From Pantoea cypripedii (lineage in GTDB: Bacteria > Pseudomonadota > Gammaproteobacteria > Enterobacterales > Enterobacteriaceae), in the NCBI RefSeq assembly GCF_002095535.1, contig NZ_MLJI01000002.1, forward strand, positions 1,201,752 through 1,265,751: 64,000 nucleotides of DNA. Direction: 5' to 3'. Position numbers and translations under genes: made by a program. The notes under the pieces are model-generated. The model was not told the origin of the DNA and searched no databases. It saw nothing but the letters and a program-made list of their open reading frames with translations. Below, piece after piece: positions 9,547 through 17,428 of the stretch. How positions within the stretch are numbered: position 1 is the stretch's first letter; every line of letters begins with the position of its first letter.

Positions 9547-9782
9547 ATGCGTCTAACCTTGGCCATTAAATATCTACATCCCCAGTAAATAGGCAAGTCA
9601 ACCTAAAATAATACATGTCGCAATAAATATCACAAAAAATACATTTAGTGATGTTATTGATATTTTTTAACCAATTGTCAGTATCTGTTTGTCACATCTC
9701 CGGTCGGATCCGGAAAAAGGCAGAACCGGATCTTCTGTCCTGCACTTTGTAAGTCACCGCATGACATTAGATTTCCTATAAA

Positions 9783-9820
9783 GGGGTTTGACGGTCAATC
9801 GTGTAAAAAACCACGTTAAG
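9783..9820 (+). repeat. Left 38 bp Tn3-type terminal inverted repeat
   Basis: The 38 bp begins GGGGTTTGACGGTCAATC and ends CACGTTAAG, the same pattern as the Tn3-family end (GGGGTCTGACGC...CACGTTAAG). It pairs with 11774-11811 on the opposite strand with one mismatch. Confidence 0.93.
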
Positions 9821-10005
9821 GAGATAATTCATTATTTAAATTGAAATTTAATGGTCTCAATTCTCCCTGCGTATTCCGTTGAAAATGAACACTCATTCTG
9901 GCCCGTGAACGCGAATTCTGGTGGAGAGAATACAGCAGGCTAATAATAACCAGTTGGAGCGATTTTTTACTGGAACCACAGCTTCTCTCCAATATTCATC
10001 AGTAG

Positions 10006-10072
10006 CACTGTAACGTCAGGAGTGAGGCGGAGCGCAGCGCAGTGAGCACCGAACACTCATGACGTTACAGTG
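10006..10072. repeat. Long inverted repeat / hairpin
   Basis: Arms of 19 bp (10006-10024 and 10054-10072) are complementary with one mismatch: CACTGTAACGTCAGGAGTG and its partner. The spacer is 29 bases and GC-rich. It lies inside the Tn3-type element beside the transposase scrap, where it may be part of an older internal end or recombination site. Confidence 0.7.
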
Positions 10073-10189
10073 GAATCCCATTGCATCAGAGCTGAGGAAA
10101 TTTGTTGGTGTATTAGCATCCAGAATCTACGTTCATACCGCCAGAATCTGTGTTTTCTCCAGACCAGAATCGACGTTCACGCGAGACCG

Positions 10190-10403
10190 GAATACACACT
10201 CCCTTCAGAATATCCTCCGGCAGCGTGAACGCATAATGCCCCAGCATATTGATGTGCCCGTGCATCAGCGGTGACAGGCGGGCAATATGTTCATCCTCTG
10301 GCGTTTCGCCCATAATCCTGAGATGTGAAAGCGCTCCCTGCATGTAAAGCGTGTTCCAGAGCACTACCGCATTCGTAACCAGGCCCAGCGCACCAGGCAT
10401 CAT
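10190..10403 (-). pseudogene. Tn3-family transposase, C-terminal fragment
   Basis: About 70 residues match the extreme C-terminus of Tn3-type TnpA: LVTNAVVLWNTLYMQ, ALSHLRIMGE, ARLSPLMHGHINMLGHY and FTLP. The catalytic DDE residues lie upstream in full-length proteins and are missing here. The open frame continues to 10113 through unrelated repeated sequence. This is the only remnant of the transposition genes inside the element. Confidence 0.8.
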
Positions 10404-10521
10404 TTAAGGCTGTATCGGAGAAAACAGGTATATCGAGGCCGACATATTTCCAGCTGAAAAGACAGTTTACAGCTGATAATAACGGGGTATTATCGATGAA
10501 GTAATATACAGGGAGAACAGA

Positions 10522-11340
10522 ATGGACGCGGTATTACTTGATATGATGCGCTCAGGCGGAAGAAATAAATCCTGGGCTGAAACAATGGTTAACCTTGAAG
10601 CCAGAAAACTGGTTGATACTGCCAACAGACTTTCCGCCTTTCACCTTCAGGATGGTCTGACCCGGATTAATTTTGTTCAGGAAATAAAAAAGGTTGTAGA
10701 GCAGCAATTTGCCGCTGCCCGGCGCGCGAAATCGGATGAAGAGTGCATAGCATGCATCAAAAATCTGAGGGTAGAGACCGAAAACCTCGAAGAACAGGGC
10801 CGGATGTTACGTATGAAGACAGCAAAACTTTACGCCAAAGTGGAGTTCGTCCGGGAAAATAACAAAATTGTCGGGTATGTGATTTCTGCTGTGAACGTAG
10901 TGCTTTCGGGAGCAGAGATAGCTTTAGGAACAACGCTACTTGCCAGCGCTAATCCATTAGGTGTGCTGGCTGGAGCAATACTCGTTGTGGATGGATTCAA
11001 TGGACTAAGCAAAGAATTTAGCCATCAGGTACTTCATGATTCTACATCAGAAGGGTTTGCTGCTAATGCAGCTATGTCTACGGCTGAATTCATGGGGTTT
11101 AGTTCTAAAAGTGGATTAGGCGTGTATAAATCAATCTCACTTATTGCTAATGCTTACAGCATTTTTGGTTTAATAAGGAAGCCTGGAACATGGAGACTAT
11201 TTCGCTATATACCAGTCGATTATTACAGAAAAGTCAGTACGTTAAGTCGACCAAAACTAACTATGAAGATAGTTGGATACGGCGTACAGGCTAAAATTAT
11301 TTTTGATCTGATGACAATTACTGATCGCCCTCAATCCTAG
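10522..11340 (+). CDS. DUF4225-like membrane protein, putative toxin/effector cargo
   Basis: The 272-residue protein has an alpha-helical, probably coiled N-terminal half (about 1-115), then a hydrophobic glycine/alanine-rich hairpin near residues 122-165 (IVGYVISAVNVVLSG, ALGTTLLASANPLGVLAG) typical of membrane-inserting proteins. It resembles proteins annotated as DUF4225, often found near secretion and effector genes. GGGAG precedes ATG 10522. Its 3' end overlaps the tail of the opposite-strand gene at 11318 by 23 bp. Toxin activity is inference from the family's usual neighbours and from the pairing with a small membrane protein. Confidence 0.6.
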   Translation: MDAVLLDMMRSGGRNKSWAETMVNLEARKLVDTANRLSAFHLQDGLTRINFVQEIKKVVEQQFAAARRAKSDEECIACIKNLRVETENLEEQGRMLRMKTAKLYAKVEFVRENNKIVGYVISAVNVVLSGAEIALGTTLLASANPLGVLAGAILVVDGFNGLSKEFSHQVLHDSTSEGFAANAAMSTAEFMGFSSKSGLGVYKSISLIANAYSIFGLIRKPGTWRLFRYIPVDYYRKVSTLSRPKLTMKIVGYGVQAKIIFDLMTITDRPQS

Positions 11341-11647
11341 AAGCATATTGTTTATACCGCCAGGCTTTGAATGCGAGTTTGGCGGGCGTCAAATACCAGA
11401 TAAAAGGTAATCCTACAATCAACGAAAAAGCCAGAGAGAGAGTGTTATTTTTTGTCGATAACACAGATGTAAAAATCAGGATTACGAAAGCAACAATAGT
11501 TATCCACTTAGCTACATTAAATCGTTTTGCTAAATCCTGAATCACTTCATCAAGAGTTCCCCCGAAATTTTCCACATTGCTTTTAATTTTCTGGAGATCT
11601 GTATGACTGAAGCCTGACTCTAGGAGTGTTTCTTCGCTCACTTTCAT
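11318..11647 (-). CDS. Small two-helix membrane protein, possible immunity partner
   Basis: The 109-residue protein has a helical N-terminus (about 1-45) and two transmembrane segments near residues 47-66 and 70-88 (WITIVAFVILIFTSVL and LAFSLIVGLPFIWYL). It is transcribed toward the DUF4225-like gene and overlaps its tail. Convergent small membrane proteins beside membrane-acting toxins are often immunity proteins, which is the working guess. I do not recognise the family. Confidence 0.55.
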   Translation of the reverse strand: MKVSEETLLESGFSHTDLQKIKSNVENFGGTLDEVIQDLAKRFNVAKWITIVAFVILIFTSVLSTKNNTLSLAFSLIVGLPFIWYLTPAKLAFKAWRYKQYASRIEGDQ

Positions 11648-11773
11648 GGATTTGTATCCTTAAAATTCAACTGAACATCACAGGTCAGTTTACCCGAAAT
11701 CAGGTGATAAATCGCCACATACAAATCCAAGACTGGCATTAATTATTTTCTTTTAAAAACATAATATTATGTC

Positions 11774-11811
11774 GTTAACGTGGTTTTTTACACGATTGAC
11801 CGTCAAACCCC
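11774..11811 (-). repeat. Right 38 bp Tn3-type terminal inverted repeat
   Basis: This is the reverse complement of 9783-9820 with a single mismatch at the innermost base. CCCC at 11808-11811 marks the outer end. Confidence 0.93.
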
Positions 11812-11893
11812 GTTCTGGGATGTGGCAGATAAAACAGAGATGCCGGTGCTTCCGTCCCGTTCTGCAAAACAGTAACTAAATCAGGTCAGTCAG

Positions 11894-12634
11894 GTGGATG
11901 CCGTGAGTACAGATTCAGAGATTAATAAAAGCTGTAAAACAGAGAGTTACGACTGGAATAGCCCATTAGTCGGGGCATGCCGTGACTTTGTCAAATTCAA
12001 GGATGACATGGACATGGCGAACCGGGTGTCTTATCTGCATCCGGCAATCATCAGGAAACTCCGGTGGCTTACAGGCCTTTATGAACCCGCGGACGCGGGA
12101 AGGAAATCCAGACGTTCTGCTACGGCGAGCTCACCTACCGATTTCGCTCACGTTGCGCTACCGTTTCTCTGCACCATAAGCTCTGAGATACGAGACTATG
12201 AAAAATGCCTCATTCATCCTCAGCTTGTGATCTCCGGAACGTATAACACTTACAACCGCGGTATCGAAGGCGGCTTTCATAATAATTCACCCGAAGAGGT
12301 CATGGACTGGTCAGATAACTGTGTAATGAGTGGCGATAGCGTCAGCGATCAACAGTATTACCGACCTGAGGGGATTCCCCTCTACGTGGCTTTAGAAGGA
12401 AAAAACAGGGTAGAACTCTTCAAACGCCACAGGAGCAGAATGCTTGCCTGGGTAGCCCCTAAATCTACAGTCCCTTTTGAGATGCTGCAGATAATCCGCC
12501 TGAAACCATTTAACGTCTGGGCGGTCAGTCATGGCAGCAAAGTTTGTATTCTTCCATTTAGCAAGTACGCTCTGCCCATTTACAGGGCTCTCAACGTCGT
12601 TGAGGGGAATCCCCGATGGGATTTTTTTCGTTAA
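11894..12634 (+). CDS. Hypothetical protein, 246 aa
   Basis: I do not recognise this protein. It begins at GTG 11894 (or GTG 11903) only 83 bp outside the Tn3-type right end. The C-terminal third, with GIPLYVALEGKNRVELFKRH, is vaguely like ParB-type nuclease segments but not enough to assign it. No membrane segment or signal peptide is visible. A terminator overlaps its last codons. Confidence 0.55.
   Translation: MDAVSTDSEINKSCKTESYDWNSPLVGACRDFVKFKDDMDMANRVSYLHPAIIRKLRWLTGLYEPADAGRKSRRSATASSPTDFAHVALPFLCTISSEIRDYEKCLIHPQLVISGTYNTYNRGIEGGFHNNSPEEVMDWSDNCVMSGDSVSDQQYYRPEGIPLYVALEGKNRVELFKRHRSRMLAWVAPKSTVPFEMLQIIRLKPFNVWAVSHGSKVCILPFSKYALPIYRALNVVEGNPRWDFFR
12608..12629 (+). terminator. Intrinsic terminator overlapping the gene end
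   Basis: The stem AATCCC / GGGATT with a four-base loop is followed by a run of T. It overlaps the final codons of the upstream gene. A second hairpin, ACGGCGTG / CATGCCGT, follows at about 12642-12669 and could serve the opposite strand. Confidence 0.65.
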
Positions 12635-12743
12635 AAAAATTACGGCGTGCACGTATACAAGCATGCCGTTTTCAAATGACCAGATGATTTATTGGACAAA
12701 AATTACATAACGTATGAAATCGCCCCGTCGGGCGTCATACCCC

Positions 12744-13286
12744 CTATGCAGCTATGGAGTCAGACAACGAACGTGCCTCTCTGGTTGTCCACCGTGCTTC
12801 AATTCCTTTGGCATTCAGGGATCCTGCAATACGCTCTGCCTGCTCACGACTGGCCACGGGGAAGCTGACGGGATGCGATTCAAACCAGACCATCACAGAA
12901 TGAGTCATATACAGTGAGCTATAAAGTGGACGCGGCTCGATTACAGAAAGTATCGCACTACGGTCGTTCAATTCCGGTACAGCGCAGAAGATGTTGGAAA
13001 GGTAATCATCCAGGCATTCAATAAAGTCAGGACGCACTGATAACAGTTCAGGGTTGTCTTCGGAACTATTCCACTGTTTCGCCTTTCGTCTCAGGCTGTC
13101 CAGAAGTGACAACGATTTATAAGGTAACTTTTCCCCGGTATTTTGACCCCGAATCGCTGACTCCAGCTGGCTAATCCTGGAAGACTGCTGACTGATTTTC
13201 CGCATCATATAAATGCAGAGGAGCAATATGGCCAAAAGCACACTGCCCAGTAAAATAGTCATTTCCGTATCCTCTCGGCTACACAA
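12744..13286 (-). CDS. Membrane-anchored hypothetical protein
   Basis: The likely start is the internal Met at 13262 (MTILLGSVLL), since the preceding eight residues are polar. One N-terminal transmembrane helix (about 15 hydrophobic residues ending CIYMMRK) anchors a soluble domain of about 145 residues with a short coiled segment after the membrane (SRISQLESAIRG). No family is recognised. It lies 16 bp downstream of the recombinase gene on the same strand and may be co-transcribed. Confidence 0.55.
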   Translation of the reverse strand: MCSREDTEMTILLGSVLLAILLLCIYMMRKISQQSSRISQLESAIRGQNTGEKLPYKSLSLLDSLRRKAKQWNSSEDNPELLSVRPDFIECLDDYLSNIFCAVPELNDRSAILSVIEPRPLYSSLYMTHSVMVWFESHPVSFPVASREQAERIAGSLNAKGIEARWTTREARSLSDSIAA

Positions 13287-13302
13287 CCTGATTAATGTTT
13301 AA

Positions 13303-13929
13303 CTACTGACCTGACTTTTCTGACTTGTATATCGACCAGATTCGTTTTACCTGACTGATACTGCAGCCTGCCAGGATGGCAGTCCGATCTATAGTCATAC
13401 CGGATTCACGAAGGGCAATAATGCGTTCATGCGTTTTATTGTCTGGCTTTCTGCCCTTGTACTTACCCGAAGCCTTTGCCAGCTCAACGCCCTGTCGCTG
13501 CCTTTCCCTTCGGGTCTCGTAGTCGTCACGCGCCGTCTGCAGGGCGACCTTAAGCAGCATGTCCTGAACTGACTCAAGCACGATTCTGGCCACGCCATCC
13601 TGTTTGATGGTCAGCTCAGACAGATCGACTATACCGGGGATGGCCAGCTTTGCCCCTTTAGCCTTTATCGAGCCGATCAGCTGCTCGGCCTCCGCGAGTG
13701 GTAAACGACTTATTCGGTCAATCTTCTCAGCGACGACTACTTCGTCGGGCTGCAGGTCGGCAATCATGCGCTGAAGCTCTGGCCGGTCTGCTCTGGCTCC
13801 TGATGCCTTCTCTTTGTAAACACCGGCGACATAAAAACCCCTGCCCTTTGCATCTTCAATGATGCTGTTCTGTCGCGTCAGTTCCTGCTCGTCAGTACTG
13901 ACACGGAGGTATATCCGTGCAATCTGCAT
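13303..13929 (-). CDS. Serine recombinase (resolvase/invertase)
   Basis: The 208-residue protein has the resolvase catalytic domain: RIYLRVSTDEQ with the nucleophile Ser11, YKEKASGARADRPELQRM, and EKIDRISR containing the conserved Arg cluster. A C-terminal helix-turn-helix follows (about 165-200, MTIDRTAILAGCSISQVKRI). The length is normal for a plasmid or Tn3-type resolvase. It would resolve plasmid multimers or transposon cointegrates. No res site could be defined; the nearby Tn3-type element may once have been associated. Confidence 0.9.
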   Translation of the reverse strand: MQIARIYLRVSTDEQELTRQNSIIEDAKGRGFYVAGVYKEKASGARADRPELQRMIADLQPDEVVVAEKIDRISRLPLAEAEQLIGSIKAKGAKLAIPGIVDLSELTIKQDGVARIVLESVQDMLLKVALQTARDDYETRRERQRQGVELAKASGKYKGRKPDNKTHERIIALRESGMTIDRTAILAGCSISQVKRIWSIYKSEKSGQ

Positions 13930-14003
13930 TAGTCATCGTTCCCATTCTCTTAACGAACCCGATTCCTGAAGGCACCACAGTACCCGGGGAATTTTCATTT
14001 ACA

Positions 14004-14261
14004 TCAACTAAGAGAGTTAAATTCACTGTACGTCGTCCCCTGGATATTTATGTCATTGCGTACCCTGATTTCAACGTGAGTTTCCGGGCTGAGGAACGCT
14101 ATTTTCTCAGCGTGTTTAATCTCAGTCGTGCAGATGCGCAACCAATCAGGCTCCCCTGAAAACAGAACGCCATACAGCATCAGGTTAACGTCACTGACGG
14201 TGGCCACATGAACAACGCGTTCCACCCTTCCCGAAAAAGTTTTCATTCTTGTTCCCGACAT
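14004..14261 (-). CDS. Small hypothetical protein, 85 aa
   Basis: A GGGGGG ribosome site five bases before ATG 14261 supports this short gene. The sequence is mixed alpha/beta with several Val-rich strands, and no family is recognised. It is divergent from the toxin-antitoxin genes. The following 14262-14709 stretch (448 bp) is AT-rich with no gene that I can support and probably contains the promoter of the antitoxin. Confidence 0.45.
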   Translation of the reverse strand: MSGTRMKTFSGRVERVVHVATVSDVNLMLYGVLFSGEPDWLRICTTEIKHAEKIAFLSPETHVEIRVRNDINIQGTTYSEFNSLS

Positions 14262-14709
14262 TAATCACCCCCCTTGTTATCAAGCCTGATAGCGGTCATT
14301 TTGAGTATACTTAATTTGACCCGTGTGATTTAACAGGACAATAATAACAGGTTGCAGTTTAAATTGGCTATCTATCAATTGACTACTCTAATTGACCATT
14401 TTGATTGAATTTTAGGCATTCCGGGTGATTTAAATTAGTTTGCATCATAATAATTACTTTATGAGTATTAACATTAGTTTTTGTATCATTTGTAATTGTA
14501 CCGATATTGATTATTTTCTTGTTGAGATGTTTTTCATTGTCTCGCTGTCAAATAAAGCAATAGGCATGTAAGCTGGCTATGTGCGCCATAAGGTTGCATT
14601 GGGCGACAATTTGTCGCATAATGTTATCTGTAGTGCGTCATACACTGACGTATCGATTGAAACCACCCCAATACCTATAGGCAAGGGTGACTACATCAAG
14701 AGGTTTAAA

Positions 14710-14946
14710 ATGGCAACAAGCATCCGCTTAGACGATGATTTTGTTGAAGAAGTGAAAACTCATGCAGACGCAATGAGCCGTAGCGTGCCCAAGCAGATTG
14801 AGCACTGGGCTAAGATTGGGCGCATTGCTGAAGATAACCCCGATCTGCCGTTTTCCTTCATCAACGAAATCCTGCTGGCGAAATCAGAAATGGACAACGG
14901 GAGAATGAAGAAATATGTGCGCAGAAAAGACAGAGAAGGAAATTGA
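14710..14946 (+). CDS. ParD-like antitoxin (ribbon-helix-helix)
   Basis: The 78-residue protein starts MATSIRLDDDFVEEVKTHA and continues SRSVPKQIEHWAKIGRIAEDNPDLPF, matching the plasmid ParD-like antitoxin family with an N-terminal ribbon-helix-helix. AGAGG sits six bases before ATG 14710. It overlaps the toxin gene by 32 bp, the usual type II arrangement. Antitoxins of this kind neutralise the toxin and repress their own promoter; the AT-rich upstream region is the likely operator. Confidence 0.85.
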   Translation: MATSIRLDDDFVEEVKTHADAMSRSVPKQIEHWAKIGRIAEDNPDLPFSFINEILLAKSEMDNGRMKKYVRRKDREGN

Positions 14947-15244
14947 GGTTTACCAGTCAAGTCGCTTTGAGAAAGCCTTTAACCGGCTGACCGAGCAGGA
15001 TCAGGACAGCGTTGACGGAGAGATCGACCGCATCATCGCAAACCCGGAGATAGGCGAACGCAAGAAAGGTGATCTCAGCTATCTGTGGGTGCATAAGTTT
15101 TACATGGGGAAGCAGCGATACCTGCTTGGCTACGCCTGGCAGGAGCAAAAGCTGGAAATCTACCTCCTAAGCTTGGGCACGCATGAGAATTACTACGATG
15201 AGCAGAAGAGGCACCGCAAAGCAGACTTGAAACTAATCGGTTAA
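14915..15244 (+). CDS. RelE/ParE-superfamily toxin
   Basis: The 109-residue protein has the RelE/ParE layout: helical N-terminus FEKAFNRLTEQDQ, then ERKKGDLSYLWVHKFYMGKQRYLLGYAW and a final strand LLSLGTHENYY. It overlaps the upstream antitoxin gene. Members either cleave ribosome-bound mRNA or poison gyrase; which of these applies cannot be decided here. With the antitoxin it forms a plasmid stabilisation module. Confidence 0.85.
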   Translation: MCAEKTEKEIEVYQSSRFEKAFNRLTEQDQDSVDGEIDRIIANPEIGERKKGDLSYLWVHKFYMGKQRYLLGYAWQEQKLEIYLLSLGTHENYYDEQKRHRKADLKLIG

Positions 15245-15550
15245 AGCCGAGTAAGCAAATTTACCGCTTTGAGCAGCGAGTTATCTTATGATTCCCTCCT
15301 CAATGAGGGAACCAGTCAAATATTTCTATTCCCATTATCATCCATGAAACCTCAACGTCGCCTTATCAGGTGGCTGATGAGTGGCCAGTCTGGGTAACCG
15401 CTCAACCCAACCCAACCCAACCCCTATAATCACGGGGACTGTTAGTCCTCTACCCCACTCTCATCGTGTAAGGATGACCATCAAGCATCTTGATTTCTTG
15501 TGTTTAAGTATATGTTTTTAATGTATTTATAATGAAATTTGTTTTTATTT
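15245..15550. other. Intergenic stretch with AACCC tandem repeat
   Basis: No gene is seen. Four tandem AACCC units lie near 15404-15423, followed by TATAAT and then AT-rich DNA leading into the partition repeats. Confidence 0.5.
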
Positions 15551-15658
15551 GTATACTCATTTGTATATACAAAATGAGTTTTTTTGCATATACCTTTGTA
15601 TATACATTGACAGGTACGTTGATTTAGATAATATGCATATACTTTTGTATATACATAG
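15551..15658. promoter_or_regulatory. Partition operator/centromere repeats upstream of parA
   Basis: Three near-identical units occur at 15551-15573, 15586-15609 and 15635-15658. Each has the pattern TATAC, 4-6 bases, then TTGTATATACA. They end just before the parA start, so they can serve as operator, centromere or both for the small DNA-binding partner. Confidence 0.72.
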
Positions 15659-15666
15659 GGTGCTAA

Positions 15667-16461
15667 ATGAAAAAGCCATACATAATTTCCTTTGCTAATA
15701 GCAAAGGGGGAGTTGCCAAGACGACTGGATGTATAGCTGTTGGTTGTGCTTTCGCAGCTATGGGTTTTAAAACCTTACTTGTAGACTTGGACCATCAAGG
15801 CAATCTTAGTGACGATGTTGGGAGGGGCGAAGAAGACTATACGGTAACTGATCTGTTTGAAGACCCTAAATTTGATATCAACAAAATAGTTTACACAGCT
15901 CGCGATATAGATACCGAAATACCAAACCTTTATGTAATCCCAGCGGACATAACACTTGCTGTAGAGGCCAGAAGCGCAGAACGTTTTCGCCACAGGCTGA
16001 ATATTCTCGAAGAAGGCCTCAAACGACTTAAAACTGATTTCGATTTTATTCTCATTGATTTACGTCCAGCCATAGATCTGAGCATTGAAAATGCGTTGCT
16101 TATCACTGACTTCATCGTTGTGCCGGTAGACATGGACAGAAGGGCGGTGAAGGGGATTGATGACCTTTTCCAGGTTGTTCGGGAAATCAAAAGAAATGAG
16201 AATTTTGTATATACACTTGTAAAGACAAAAGTGAATGTCTCCCACTCAAAAATGTTAAGAGCAATAGATGGTTATATTACTGAAGGCAAATATAATCTGG
16301 CTAAGACTGAGATCCGATACAGTGAATTGTACAAGCAAGCCACTGAGCAACATAGGCCGGTTATGACGTTTGCTAAAAATGAAAGACCCTATCGGGACTA
16401 CAAAGCATTCGCTCAGGAGCTGCTAAGTATCATCAAAGGGGATGACGATGGCAAGAAGTGA
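15667..16461 (+). CDS. parA: ParA-family partition ATPase
   Basis: The 264-residue protein begins with a deviant Walker A box, FANSKGGVAKTT (residues 9-20). It continues with LLVDLDHQGN (Walker A') and FILIDLRPA (Walker B). It lacks an N-terminal helix-turn-helix, so it is of the short type Ib class, in which the partner protein is the repressor. Plasmid segregation by movement on the nucleoid is the expected role. It overlaps the next gene by 20 bp. A further TTGTATATACA site lies inside the coding region near 16205. Confidence 0.92.
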   Translation: MKKPYIISFANSKGGVAKTTGCIAVGCAFAAMGFKTLLVDLDHQGNLSDDVGRGEEDYTVTDLFEDPKFDINKIVYTARDIDTEIPNLYVIPADITLAVEARSAERFRHRLNILEEGLKRLKTDFDFILIDLRPAIDLSIENALLITDFIVVPVDMDRRAVKGIDDLFQVVREIKRNENFVYTLVKTKVNVSHSKMLRAIDGYITEGKYNLAKTEIRYSELYKQATEQHRPVMTFAKNERPYRDYKAFAQELLSIIKGDDDGKK

Positions 16462-16699
16462 CAGGGTAGCAAAAGGGGTTACCCGCGTTATTGAAAAAAG
16501 AAATATAACGACTGGCCGTCAAATGAACCTTCGGTTAACCGGTTTAGATGATGACGCCCTATCCTTACTAGTAGAAAGAGTACAGGAGCATCTTCCTCTG
16601 AAAAACATTTCGAGATCTCGTGTTCTTCGTGCTGCTTGTCATATGGACGATGACAAATGGATTGCAAAGTTGGCGCAACTGGTTATTGAAAACACATGA
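16442..16699 (+). CDS. Small partition DNA-binding protein (ParB-like)
   Basis: The 85-residue basic protein overlaps the end of parA. The segment RQMNLRLTGLDDDALSLLVERVQEHL followed by SRSRVLRAACH suggests a ribbon-helix-helix fold, as in the centromere-binding partners of type Ib systems. The TTGTATATACA repeats on both sides of the operon are its likely targets. The assignment rests on size, charge and gene order. Confidence 0.72.
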   Translation: MTMARSDRVAKGVTRVIEKRNITTGRQMNLRLTGLDDDALSLLVERVQEHLPLKNISRSRVLRAACHMDDDKWIAKLAQLVIENT

Positions 16700-16700
16700 T

Positions 16701-16800
16701 TGTATATATAAATGTATATACAAAACGGAGTGTTGATTATACGCATAAGATTAATGTGGGATAATGAATAGTTTAATGTATATGCTTTTGTATATACATT
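16701..16800. promoter_or_regulatory. Partition repeats downstream of parAB
   Basis: Two more copies of the TATATAC...GTATATACA unit lie at 16701-16726 and 16778-16800, bracketing the operon on its 3' side. Repeats on both sides suggest a split centromere. Confidence 0.68.
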
Positions 16801-16877
16801 AAATAAAGTGAATTATCTCCTTTTTATCATCAAATTACGTTTGATGAGGTGATTTTTCATCAAAGAATAAGGTGGCT

Positions 16878-17117
16878 ATGAAAAGGTTTCTATATCTTGT
16901 ATCGGGATATCTCGGAATTATAAAGCTCACCGGCAAAGATAGAAAAAGTGCTGCTGAATGGGGCTTTCTCCTGAGTGCCCTGTTCATTGTGCCGCTCTTT
17001 TTCTTGCCGCACGCCAGCGAGCTGATCAAAATTGGCCTTCAGCTGCTGTGGGGGGCCTGCGTTTCGCGCGCGGCATTCTTGGCCAACGACAGCTGGAAGA
17101 AAAACAAATCCCGCTGA
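16878..17117 (+). CDS. Small membrane protein
   Basis: The protein starts MKRFLYLVSGYLGIIKL at ATG 16878 after AAGG. Two hydrophobic stretches follow (WGFLLSALFIVPLFFLP and IKIGLQLLWGACVSRAAF), with a lysine-rich end. About 79 residues; no family recognised. Confidence 0.55.
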   Translation: MKRFLYLVSGYLGIIKLTGKDRKSAAEWGFLLSALFIVPLFFLPHASELIKIGLQLLWGACVSRAAFLANDSWKKNKSR

Positions 17118-17144
17118 GCGGTGGCAGCAGGATGGAGAGTCAAT

Positions 17145-17375
17145 ATGTTAATGCATGAACTGTATAGCCGGTTCCGCGGGCAGGGAAGGGGGCTGACCAT
17201 CACCCAGTCTGCAGATATGTTTAAAGGCAACGTTCGCAGGTGCCGTCCCGCGTTTGATGAGTGGGCCCGGAAGCTGCATCCCGGCGACAGACTGCCCCGG
17301 GGGCGTTACTTCCGGGACAAAAAACCGGGGCTTCCTCTTTTAATTATGGATGAATTCTGGCTTTTCCACCGGTGA
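17145..17375 (+). CDS. Small hypothetical protein, 76 aa
   Basis: GGAGAG lies before ATG 17145. The protein is basic and Arg-rich (LYSRFRGQGRG, RRCRPAFDEWARKLHPGDRLPRGRYF). It looks soluble and could bind nucleic acid, but no family is recognised. It lies 28 bp after the small membrane protein and is probably co-transcribed. Confidence 0.55.
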   Translation: MLMHELYSRFRGQGRGLTITQSADMFKGNVRRCRPAFDEWARKLHPGDRLPRGRYFRDKKPGLPLLIMDEFWLFHR

Positions 17376-17428
17376 AGTAAGCAGCTCCTGAACCGATATC
17401 CTGAATCGTCCGGGATATCGTCGCTGTC

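Larger units (their letters stand above)
9783..11811. mobile_element. Tn3-family-derived non-autonomous element with a cargo gene pair
   Basis: Two 38 bp inverted repeats of Tn3 type enclose 2029 bp. Inside are only a C-terminal scrap of a Tn3 transposase, a long hairpin and two convergent cargo genes; no intact tnpA or tnpR is present. The element would need a transposase in trans. The five bases outside each end (ATAAA and GTTCT) differ, so no target duplication survives, which points to later rearrangement or insertion by recombination. Confidence 0.85.

Noticed and set aside
8740..9588. Long plus-strand frame opposite the RHH-like gene
   Set aside because: Low-complexity, His/Gln/Arg-rich translation with no ribosome site; it mirrors the minus-strand gene.
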